Source: Chloroflexota bacterium | Lineage (GTDB): Bacteria > Chloroflexota > UBA6077 | Assembly (NCBI GenBank): GCA_021788565.1 | Contig: JAJYKO010000080.1 | Span: 1 to 11,937, forward strand | Length of the DNA: 11,937 nucleotides | Direction of reading: 5' to 3' | Shown here: positions 5,642-11,438 of the stretch, in pieces | How positions within the stretch are numbered: the stretch's first letter is position 1 | Layout of the letters: the number at the start of each line of letters is the position of its first letter | Position numbers and translations under genes: made by a program | Notes under the pieces: generated by a model | Told to the model about the DNA's origin: nothing | Database searches by the model: none | The model's input: the letters and a program-made list of their open reading frames with translations, nothing else

Positions 5642-7231
5642 CTAGCGGCTCTTTCCCGCGGCCAACGCTTCCTCCGGCTGGGCGGCTTCGTCCATCCCAG
5701 CGGCCTCTTCCGGCTGGGCGGCCTCTCCCCAATCGTACTCGGGCCTCCCCTGAAACCTGGCCACCCATCGGTACTCCCTGGCCCACACCGGGTCCATGAC
5801 CCGCGCCAGCTCAGCCGAGTAGTTGTCCAGGTGCTCAGCCACCGCGTCGGTCAGGATGGTCTCCGCTCCATCGTGGGTCGGCCTCGCCCCGTACTTCTTC
5901 ACCAGTCCCCTCAGCACCCTCGGGTGATCGATGATCGGGCACGGCCTGAGCAGGTTCTTCCCATAGGGAGCGCCCTTCCTCATCGCGGTGAAGAAATCCG
6001 AGGCCAGGCACTCCGCCAACGGCTTCTCCTTGATGTTGTCCACAGCGAAGTGCTGGAAGACGCACGGCTCCACGTCACCTCGGTTGTTGATGTGCAGATA
6101 GTTACGCCCGGCCGAGAGACAGCCATCCGTGAGCGGGCCATCGTTCCAGAAGTCAGCAACCAGCAGGGGATAGCGCTTGCGGATGCGAATCACCCCCTCT
6201 CGAAGCTGGTTCCGCTGCTGCGGGGTCGGCATCAGACTCAAGTCCGGGGAGCGTCCGATGGGCATGTAGCTGAAGTACCACCCATAGTGGGCGCCCTTCT
6301 CCACCATTAGCGAGGCGAACTCGTCCGAGATCACCGTCTCCAGATTGCGCTGCGTCACGGTGGCCGAGAAGGCGAACATAGCCCCGGCTTCCCGTAGCAT
6401 GTCCATGGCCCGCATAACACGCTGGAAACCGCCGGGCCCCCGACGCCAGTCCGTGTCCGCCTCGAACCCCTCGATGCTGATGGCGGGAACCATGTTGCCG
6501 AGCTCCACGATCTGCCTGGCCTTCTGCTCGGTCAGCAGGTGGCCGCTGGTGTAGACCTGGAAGAAGCAGTCGTCGAACTCCTTAACGATGTCGAAGAGGG
6601 GCTCGTAGATGAAGGGCTCCCCGCCGGTGATCACGAAGAAGCGGGTGCCAAGCTCCCGAGCCTCCCCGATGACCCTGACCACCTCCTCTTCCGTGAGATC
6701 GTCCTGCTTCGTGTAGTTACCGGCGTAGCACCCCACGCAGCGCAGATTGCAGCGCATCGTAGGGCTGATAATCACCGTCGCCGGCACCGGGATCTCCCGC
6801 CCGTCGTCGAGCTGCCGAACCGGTAAGCCGTGCCTGAAGGCTATCTGCGCGATGAACCGACCCAGCGAGCGCTTCCGAATGCTGGGATCGACCGAGGTCA
6901 GAAGGTGCTTGAGCCACGCCGCGCCCGGCTGGCCCGGCGAAAGGAACTGTTGCACCCAGTGGGTGACCATGAGCTTGTTTTCGTCGTCGCCAGAGATCTT
7001 CTCCAGCATCCCCGCCAGCTGCCCGTAACTGCTTTCCGGCGCCTTGGCCAGACCGGCGAGTAGCTCGCCGATGACGTACTCCGTGGCGCGCTGGGAGAGC
7101 CAGGCCATCGTGCCGGCGGCTTTGCCGTTGCCGCTTCCGTTCTTGTGCACCCTACCGTTACCGTTGCTTTGGATATTGCCATTGCCGTTGCTGTGGATCT
7201 TGCCGTTGCCGTGGTTCTGATCGATCGTCAT
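5642..7231 (-). CDS. Radical SAM/SPASM-like enzyme with Asn/Gly-repeat N-terminus
   Basis: A 529-residue protein. Residues 8-37 are a low-complexity Asn/Gly repeat. Residues 41-145 are a helical region I do not recognise. The radical SAM core starts at CNLRCVGC (C161, C165, C168) with TGGEP (202-206) and VYTSG (226-230). C371 (GCLSAG), C390 (GDVEPC) and C431 (RPCPII) lie where SPASM or twitch-type proteins bind auxiliary Fe-S clusters. The C-terminus is an acidic, Ala/Pro-rich tail with a repeated EAAQPEEA (503-510, 515-522). ATG 7231 follows AGGAGG by 9 nt; a GTG seven codons upstream overlaps that site. SPASM proteins mostly modify peptides or mature enzymes, but no precursor-peptide gene is visible here. 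It is probably the first enzyme of an operon with the B12 radical SAM gene, 129 bp downstream. Confidence 0.88.
   Translation of the reverse strand: MTIDQNHGNGKIHSNGNGNIQSNGNGRVHKNGSGNGKAAGTMAWLSQRATEYVIGELLAGLAKAPESSYGQLAGMLEKISGDDENKLMVTHWVQQFLSPGQPGAAWLKHLLTSVDPSIRKRSLGRFIAQIAFRHGLPVRQLDDGREIPVPATVIISPTMRCNLRCVGCYAGNYTKQDDLTEEEVVRVIGEARELGTRFFVITGGEPFIYEPLFDIVKEFDDCFFQVYTSGHLLTEQKARQIVELGNMVPAISIEGFEADTDWRRGPGGFQRVMRAMDMLREAGAMFAFSATVTQRNLETVISDEFASLMVEKGAHYGWYFSYMPIGRSPDLSLMPTPQQRNQLREGVIRIRKRYPLLVADFWNDGPLTDGCLSAGRNYLHINNRGDVEPCVFQHFAVDNIKEKPLAECLASDFFTAMRKGAPYGKNLLRPCPIIDHPRVLRGLVKKYGARPTHDGAETILTDAVAEHLDNYSAELARVMDPVWAREYRWVARFQGRPEYDWGEAAQPEEAAGMDEAAQPEEALAAGKSR
5671..5725. repeat. 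Short direct repeat at the 3' end of the SPASM-like gene
   Basis: Two 19-nt copies (5671-5689 and 5707-5725, 36-nt period, 17 of 19 identical) encode the twice-repeated EAAQPEEA in the acidic tail. It is an in-frame internal duplication in a region probably not needed for the fold. Confidence 0.6.
7139..7210 (-). repeat. Tandem octapeptide-coding repeat (GNGxIxxN)
   Basis: Three 24-nt units encode GNGKIHSN, GNGNIQSN and GNGRVHKN (residues 8-31), followed by a partial GSGNGK. The Asn-Gly steps and charged residues suggest a flexible or disordered N-terminal arm added ahead of the enzyme fold. The copies differ at DNA level, so this is not a recent array. Confidence 0.75.
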
Positions 7232-7252
7232 GTCCGCATTCCTCCTACTCAC

Positions 7253-7336
7253 TCAAGGTGACCAAACCCGCGGGGTCTTTGGCTTGTGGTCCTGTAGCGG
7301 CGCACCTTGATCCCCCGAGACCCCGCGGGTTTCACC
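7253..7336 (-). promoter_or_regulatory. Structured leader with pseudoknot-type pairing upstream of the SPASM-like gene
   Basis: A 15-bp perfect inverted repeat pairs AAACCCGCGGGGTCT (7264-7278) with AGACCCCGCGGGTTT (7318-7332) across a 39-nt loop. A second perfect 8-bp inverted repeat pairs TCAAGGTG (7253-7260) with CACCTTGA (7303-7310). The loop-side partner of the second lies inside the loop of the first, so both together make an H-type pseudoknot. Alternatively GGTG (7257-7260) can pair with CACC (7333-7336) to extend the first stem. The 3' strand of the 8-bp helix ends about 3 nt before the run containing the AGGAGG ribosome site. No known riboswitch class was recognised. Confidence 0.5.
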
Positions 7337-7359
7337 CCCGCCGTGGTTCAGAAATGATC

Positions 7360-7393
7360 CGGGGTCGGGAGGCAACAGGCCCTCCCGACCCCG
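7360..7393 (-). terminator. Strong hairpin after the SPW-repeat gene
   Basis: GGGGTCGGGAGG (7361-7372) and CCTCCCGACCCC (7381-7392) plus one flanking C-G pair make a 13-bp GC-rich stem with an 8-nt loop. It begins 47 nt after the SPW stop codon. The bases after it in transcript direction (GATCATTTCTG) contain only a short T-rich stretch, so termination may be partial, letting some transcripts continue into the radical SAM genes. Confidence 0.5.
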
Positions 7394-7440
7394 TGCCGGC
7401 ACGACCGCTTCAGGGGCTCGCCGGCCAGTAACCAGGAGAC

Positions 7441-7794
7441 TTACGCCGTCTGCGAGCCGACGCCCCTCGGCTGCGCCAGGTCCCACACCGCCGCCACGGC
7501 TACCACCACCCCAGCGATCCACGCGTTCCAGGCTGGGTTGGCCACGCCCGCAAAACTGAGAACCCAGGGGGAAAGGAATACCAGCACACCCAGCGCACCG
7601 ACGATCCACACCGCGGCCGTCGAGACCGGCGCCGCCAGAGCCCAGAGGGCCACCACCACCAGGAGGACGCCCATAACCCAGGCGGTCCACGATGCCGCCG
7701 AGTTTTGAGAGAACCCCAGGATCCACGGGGAAACGAAGACCCACGCACCTGCCACCAGATTGACCCACTCCTGCCACCTAGTCCAAGCCTTCAT
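7441..7794 (-). CDS. SPW-repeat small integral membrane protein
   Basis: A 117-residue protein made of two similar halves, each with two membrane helices: helices at about 11-28, 37-55, 60-79 and 89-106. The signature tripeptide occurs in VSPWILGF (22-24) and LSPWVLSF (75-77), which defines the SPW-repeat family, and each copy is followed by a helix starting near W36 or W89. The function of this family is not known to me. ATG 7794 is preceded by GAGGTGG at 4 nt. It is the first gene after the operator-bearing promoter at 7914-7941 and precedes the two radical SAM genes on the same strand, 209 bp upstream of the first, with a probable leaky hairpin between. Confidence 0.88.
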   Translation of the reverse strand: MKAWTRWQEWVNLVAGAWVFVSPWILGFSQNSAASWTAWVMGVLLVVVALWALAAPVSTAAVWIVGALGVLVFLSPWVLSFAGVANPAWNAWIAGVVVAVAAVWDLAQPRGVGSQTA

Positions 7795-7884
7795 GTTGCC
7801 ACCTCTATCAAGTAATTTGATTTGGCGACCCCGCCGTCGCCCCTGTTCATGTGGCCGGCGACCTCCCCGCCGCCTCTCCCGCTA

Positions 7885-7900
7885 AAGTGAGCGCTCACTT
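7885..7900. promoter_or_regulatory. Palindromic operator (site B) at the SPW promoter
   Basis: AAGTGAGCGCTCACTT is a 16-bp perfect palindrome sharing its 12-bp core exactly with site A before tetR. It lies just downstream of the predicted transcription start (about +7 to +22), a position from which a bound repressor would block transcription. This is the strongest of the three copies. Confidence 0.7.
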
Positions 7901-7913
7901 GATCACGATGCAC

Positions 7914-7941
7914 ATTGTACTCGTGCACGGCCCCCTGTCAA
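7914..7941 (-). promoter_or_regulatory. Sigma-70-type promoter of the SPW/radical-SAM block
   Basis: On the minus strand TTGACA (complement of 7936-7941) and TACAAT (complement of 7914-7919) are 16 bp apart, giving a predicted start near 7907. The 5' leader to the SPW ATG is about 110 nt and contains operator site B. The palindrome GACACGTGTC lies just upstream of the -35, where an activator could bind. Confidence 0.6.
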
Positions 7942-7993
7942 TAATTCGACACGTGTCACCACTTCCCAATTCAACTAAAATGAGCAGGTCTTG

Positions 7994-8007
7994 AGTGATT
8001 GCTCACT
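7994..8007. promoter_or_regulatory. Degenerate palindromic operator (site C)
   Basis: AGTGATTGCTCACT keeps the outer AGTGA/TCACT half-sites of sites A and B but not the central GCGC. It is about 95 bp from site B and about 30 bp before the sigma-28-like element of the chemoreceptor gene, so it could help a looped complex with site B or act on the chemoreceptor promoter. Confidence 0.45.
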
Positions 8008-8035
8008 TGATGCCCCAACTCATTTTGATAAGGGC

Positions 8036-8063
8036 TAAAGTTCCACCGCCTAGCTGACGATTA
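8036..8063 (+). promoter_or_regulatory. Sigma-28 (FliA/SigD)-like promoter of the chemoreceptor gene
   Basis: TAAAGTTC (8036-8043), a 12-bp spacer and GACGATTA (8056-8063) resemble the known flagellar sigma consensus TAAAGTTT-N11-GCCGATAA at 7/8 and 6/8 positions. The spacer is one base longer than the E. coli optimum, within what SigD-type promoters tolerate. Chemoreceptor genes are classic members of this regulon. The leader would be about 135 nt. Confidence 0.45.
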
Positions 8064-8207
8064 TCTCTATGGCGAGGCCGTCCCAGGCCTTTTCGTTGAG
8101 GTCGCCCAGGGGCGCGCACCGCTCGCCTTCCGCGACGCACGGCCTGAGAACGCTTTACGCTCGGACCACTATTCCTATCTGCGGAGGCGGCCCGAAAGGA
8201 GTACACC

Positions 8208-9875
8208 GTGAGACTTACCATTAGACACAAGCTGACACTGGGCCTTGGAGCAGTGGTACTGCTGCTAACCGTGGCCGCGGGGCTCGGAGTCTGGTGCCTT
8301 CGAGCCACCGGCTCTGCCTACCAGTCTGAGATCGGGCGGACCGTCACCACCATGCTCCTGGCTCAGATGACTGCCCTGGCCCTCGCGCTTCTGGCCGCGG
8401 TGGCCACCGCTTTCGTGCTCGGGAGGACCATGACCAGGAGGATCGAAACCGTCGCTGAGGCCGCCAGATGCGTCGCAGACGTCGATCTCGCTGATTTGGC
8501 CCGATCCGCTCAAGCCATAGCTTCGGGCGATTTGACTCAAATGGTACCGGTGTTCAATCAGCCGGTCGGCGTTGGGGGTAACGACGAGGTGGGCGACATG
8601 GCCCGCTCCTTCAACGATTTGGTGCGCAGGCTCGCAGATGCCGGAGGCTCCATCGACGCGATGAGGGTAGCCCTTCGCGCCATGGTAGGCAATGTCGTCG
8701 GCAGCGCTTCCCAGCTTAACGTCGCTAGCCGACGACTGGCCACCTCAGCCACCCAAACGGACTCGGCGACACGAAGGACCTCCGTTGCCATCCGGGAGGT
8801 CGCGCGGCGAGCCAACGAAGGGTCCGCCGTAGCCCATGACGCCACGGCGTCCGTCGAACAACTCGCCGGAGCTGTCGATCAGATCGCCCAGGGCGCCCAA
8901 CACCAGGCCAACTTCATCGAAGAAAGCTCCACGGCTGTCGCCCAACTCAACGCCGCCATCGCCCAGGTGGCCACTGCCTCCAGGGAGGCTTCCTCGGTCG
9001 GCAAGGAGATCGCCGTAGCCGCGGCCTCGGGCGCGGACTCCGTCCGAAAGACCGCGGAGGGCATGATCGACATCAGGGAGAGCTCCTCAGTCGTCGCCTC
9101 CAGCGTCCAGGAGCTGCGGAAGTACTCGGAGCGCATCGGGTCGATCGTGGAGACCATCGACGAGATCGCAGCGCAAACCAACCTGCTGGCCCTCAACGCT
9201 GCCATCGAAGCGGCGAGGGCAGGGGAACACGGAAGGGGCTTCGCGGTGGTGGCGGATGAGGTGAGGAAGCTGGCCGAGCGGAGCAGTCGCTCCACCAAAG
9301 AGATAGCCGACCTCATCGGCCAGGTTCAGGCCGCGGTACAAGAGGCTGTGGCGGCCATGCAGCGTGGAAGGATCGAGATAGATGCGGGGTCGCGGGTGAC
9401 GGAGGAATCGGGCACGGCACTGGACAACATCATGTCAGCCATCGGCGTCACCGTCGATCGGATAACCGCCATTGACTCAGCGGTTCGGGAGATGGAAGGA
9501 GCGGCCGGGCAAGTTGTCTCCCTGATCCACTCGGAGTCCTCCACTGTCAGAGGGTCCACGGCCGCAGTCAGGGAGATCGCCACCTCCAGCCGGCAGGTAA
9601 AAGGGGCGATCGAGAGAGTGGCCGGTCTGAGCGAGGAGGCCAGCAGTGCTACAGACCAGGTCAGCGCCTCCTGCGATGAGGTAGCGTCGCGGGTGGAGGA
9701 GATGTCGGCCCAGGCCGAAGAGGTGGTCCGGATGGCCGACATGTTGCGGGCCACCCTGGCCCGGTTCAGTTTCGACGACGTGGTGGAGATGATAGAGCCC
9801 GGCGAGGAAGACCTGCAGGCTGCTGTCGGCCGCGCCTATCCAGCCCGGGGGACCGCCCCTGCTCGACTAGCGTGA
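8208..9875 (+). CDS. Methyl-accepting chemotaxis protein with minimal extracytoplasmic region
   Basis: A 555-residue chemoreceptor. Helix 1 (about 10-31) and helix 2 (about 48-71) are joined by only about 16 residues, so there is no periplasmic ligand domain. A HAMP-type linker follows (about 72-145; [24 protein letters not shown]). The rest is the long coiled-coil signalling domain with the near-invariant tip [20 protein letters not shown] (318-337) and [19 protein letters not shown], which contacts CheA/CheW. Glu pairs suited to methylation include E399-E400 and E476-E477 (LSEEASSA). No NWETF-like CheR tether is present at the C-terminus. GTG 8208 follows AAGGAG by 6 nt. Sensing must be through the membrane, the HAMP region, a partner protein or the cytoplasm. 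It is transcribed divergently from the SPW block. Confidence 0.95.
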   Translation: MRLTIRHKLTLGLGAVVLLLTVAAGLGVWCLRATGSAYQSEIGRTVTTMLLAQMTALALALLAAVATAFVLGRTMTRRIETVAEAARCVADVDLADLARSAQAIASGDLTQMVPVFNQPVGVGGNDEVGDMARSFNDLVRRLADAGGSIDAMRVALRAMVGNVVGSASQLNVASRRLATSATQTDSATRRTSVAIREVARRANEGSAVAHDATASVEQLAGAVDQIAQGAQHQANFIEESSTAVAQLNAAIAQVATASREASSVGKEIAVAAASGADSVRKTAEGMIDIRESSSVVASSVQELRKYSERIGSIVETIDEIAAQTNLLALNAAIEAARAGEHGRGFAVVADEVRKLAERSSRSTKEIADLIGQVQAAVQEAVAAMQRGRIEIDAGSRVTEESGTALDNIMSAIGVTVDRITAIDSAVREMEGAAGQVVSLIHSESSTVRGSTAAVREIATSSRQVKGAIERVAGLSEEASSATDQVSASCDEVASRVEEMSAQAEEVVRMADMLRATLARFSFDDVVEMIEPGEEDLQAAVGRAYPARGTAPARLA

Positions 9876-9880
9876 GATGA

Positions 9881-9932
9881 GGAAGAGGATCGCTCTTCCC
9901 GCGAAGAGCGATCCTCTTCCCGCGAAGAGCGA
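9881..9932. terminator. Bidirectional 18-bp hairpin plus 19-nt direct repeat between convergent genes
   Basis: Positions 9881-9898 and 9903-9920 are perfectly complementary (18 bp) with a CCGC loop, starting 5 nt after the chemoreceptor stop. The 19-mer CTCTTCCCGCGAAGAGCGA occurs at 9893-9911 and again at 9914-9932, so two smaller hairpins can form instead. No T-run is present. The location between convergent genes suits a transcription barrier for both strands. Confidence 0.6.
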
Positions 9933-9944
9933 ATGCCTCGGTAT

Positions 9945-10520
9945 CTATGCCGGTGCGACCTTGACGCCGTGCTCCAGGACAGCCGCTAGCAGCCGCCCCA
10001 CGGCCTGGTAGAACCCCAGCCGGCTCTCCCGAACCATATCGCCGGCAAATCGCGGCAGCCAGGATCGTAAGTGCTCGACCAGGAAGTGTTCGGCGGTTGC
10101 CATGGCCTCGGGGCTGCCGATGGTCAGCAGGAAGGATGTGAATTCCAACTCCACTCCGGCGTGGTCCACCTCCTCCCCGTCCACGGACAGCCCCCACCGG
10201 CGGCAAAGGACATCCATTTCCTCCGCCGCCTGTCCCAGCAACTCTCCATCCCTGTACACCGACTCGTACGGGGGGCACGGAACGTGGGGATAGGCGTTGA
10301 TGAAGAGTCGAGTGTGTTCCCCCTGCAACTGCTCCAGGGGCAGGATGGTCAGCCCCGCGAGCCCCCGGAGGAGCGAGCTCAGATCCAGATCGGGATCGCT
10401 CCACAACTCCAGCGGCAACCTGCTCAGCGACTCCTGAATGCGGCCGGCGAAGCCCTCATCGGGATAGGCCAGTGCTTGAGCCAGCAGACGATACAGCGAA
10501 ATTCGGTCTTCTCTAATCAT
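9945..10520 (-). CDS. TorD/DmsD-type molybdoenzyme maturation chaperone
   Basis: A 191-residue all-helical cytoplasmic chaperone. Family marks are EHTRLF (68-73), the signature PCPPYES (81-87) and the later DHAGVELEFTSFLL (119-132), matching the C/A-P-P-Y-x-S and ELEFM motifs of the TorD/DmsD/NarJ superfamily. Such proteins bind the Tat signal peptide and the apo-form of a molybdopterin oxidoreductase until cofactor insertion. ATG 10520 follows GGTGAG by 4 nt; an ATG at 10532 would overlap the NrfD stop but lacks a visible site. It starts 5 nt after the NrfD stop, so it is the last gene of the Fe-S/NrfD operon, ending at the shared hairpin with the chemoreceptor gene. Confidence 0.9.
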   Translation of the reverse strand: MIREDRISLYRLLAQALAYPDEGFAGRIQESLSRLPLELWSDPDLDLSSLLRGLAGLTILPLEQLQGEHTRLFINAYPHVPCPPYESVYRDGELLGQAAEEMDVLCRRWGLSVDGEEVDHAGVELEFTSFLLTIGSPEAMATAEHFLVEHLRSWLPRFAGDMVRESRLGFYQAVGRLLAAVLEHGVKVAPA

Positions 10521-10525
10521 GCTAC

Positions 10526-11434
10526 TCACCATGTCTTGACGTAGAATCCGGCCCACAGCACGTACTGGCGCAGCAGGTACCCGCCGGCCAGGACGAGCAG
10601 TCCGGAGAGCAGGTAGAGGTTGGCCCTAGCCATGGTGGCGGTCCCCGCGTGGCCCTTGACCAGGATATACACCTCCAGGGCCAGCGGCGCGAGCACGCCG
10701 AGCAGCAGGAAGCCGATTACGAACCCGAGGTTCCCGAGCAGAGAGGTAACGGAATAGGCAGCCTCCGGCCGTCCACCGTACCACGCGAGTCCCAGGAAGG
10801 TGGTCAGCACCGCCACCTCGAGAACGATCGCCCCGGCATCAACGCGCCCGAGCCCGCCCACCTCGTACCCTCCGCCCTTTCCGCCTCCCAGCGTGAGCGC
10901 TACCATCAGGTAGGCGAGGCCGGTCGAGAAGGCCGAGACGGTGAACAGCGCCGGCAGCAACAGCGTGTTCCAGAAGGGGATCCCCGGCGCCGCCGACAGG
11001 AGAAAGCCGGTGTAGACCGTCACGGCAAAGCCGCACAGGGCTCCCAGCAGGGCGGTTCCCTTCTGCCAGCCTTTGAGAAAGGCAAGGCCGCGGGACAGCA
11101 GCCCCACGAGCGGCCAGTCTTCCAGGTAGGGCAGTACGTACAGGACCTCGAAGCCCATCATCCCCACGATGAACATGATCCCCCAGAAGATCCAGGAGCC
11201 GGGGTTCATGAAGAAGTAAATGGTGTTCAGCGGCTGCAGCAGGTCCGCCAGGAGCACCACGGTGCCCACGGACAGGAAAACAAGGGAGGAGAGGGCAGCG
11301 ATCACTCCCATCCGTCGGTTGGGACTGACGAACTGGTCCGCCGTCAGGCCGATGGCCGCGGTAGCTCCCCCAACCCCGCCCAGGAAGAGGTAGGCTGCTA
11401 TCAGGGTTCCCCACACCTCTTGTTTCGCGTACAT
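10526..11434 (-). CDS. NrfD/PsrC-family membrane anchor and quinone-interacting subunit
   Basis: A 302-residue membrane protein with about eight helices (approximately 10-32, 43-64, 80-102, 128-150, 158-182, 202-222, 230-258, 273-293). The opening WGTLIAAYLFLGGVGGATAA, the PLNTIYFFMNPGSWIFWG segment (68-85) and SAAPGIPFWNT (147-157) are characteristic of NrfD/PsrC polysulfide-reductase anchors, which exchange electrons with the quinone pool but carry no heme. ATG 11434 follows AAGGGGG by 9 nt. It lies 4 nt after the ferredoxin subunit stop and 5 nt before the TorD-like start, giving a compact operon. The substrate of the complex cannot be deduced without the catalytic subunit. The GGGKGGG loop (183-189) between two helices is a slightly unusual flexible insert. 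Confidence 0.9.
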   Translation of the reverse strand: MYAKQEVWGTLIAAYLFLGGVGGATAAIGLTADQFVSPNRRMGVIAALSSLVFLSVGTVVLLADLLQPLNTIYFFMNPGSWIFWGIMFIVGMMGFEVLYVLPYLEDWPLVGLLSRGLAFLKGWQKGTALLGALCGFAVTVYTGFLLSAAPGIPFWNTLLLPALFTVSAFSTGLAYLMVALTLGGGKGGGYEVGGLGRVDAGAIVLEVAVLTTFLGLAWYGGRPEAAYSVTSLLGNLGFVIGFLLLGVLAPLALEVYILVKGHAGTATMARANLYLLSGLLVLAGGYLLRQYVLWAGFYVKTW

Positions 11435-11438
11435 TGCT

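Larger units (their letters stand above)
7795..8207. other. 413-bp divergent intergenic control region
   Basis: I see no gene here. It lies between the minus-strand SPW/radical-SAM block and the plus-strand chemoreceptor. In order it holds operator site B (7885-7900), the SPW promoter (7914-7941), a perfect 10-bp palindrome GACACGTGTC (7948-7957) just upstream of that promoter's -35, an AT-rich stretch, the degenerate operator site C (about 7994-8007), and a sigma-28-like promoter (8036-8063). The stretch 8070-8195 shows nothing recognisable and would be the long leader of the chemoreceptor mRNA. Confidence 0.7.

Noticed and set aside
4857..5786. 309-codon minus-strand open frame overlapping both radical SAM genes
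   Set aside because: It is a Gly/Arg/Pro-rich shadow frame of the B12 radical SAM gene without a recognisable fold.
7247..7256. Half-site CTTGAGTGAG (minus strand) just before the SPASM-like gene ribosome site
   Set aside because: It matches one half of the operator sites but has no partner half, and it overlaps the leader pairing and the Shine-Dalgarno region.
7253..7777. Extended minus-strand frame across the SPW gene and its downstream hairpins
   Set aside because: It is out of frame with the SPW-repeat protein, Gly-rich, and runs through the hairpin structures.
10893..10904. GTGAGCGCTACC, a 10 of 12 match to the TetR operator core, inside the NrfD gene
   Set aside because: It is explained by the coding sequence (V-A-L-T on the minus strand), is not symmetric at its right end, and is far from any promoter.
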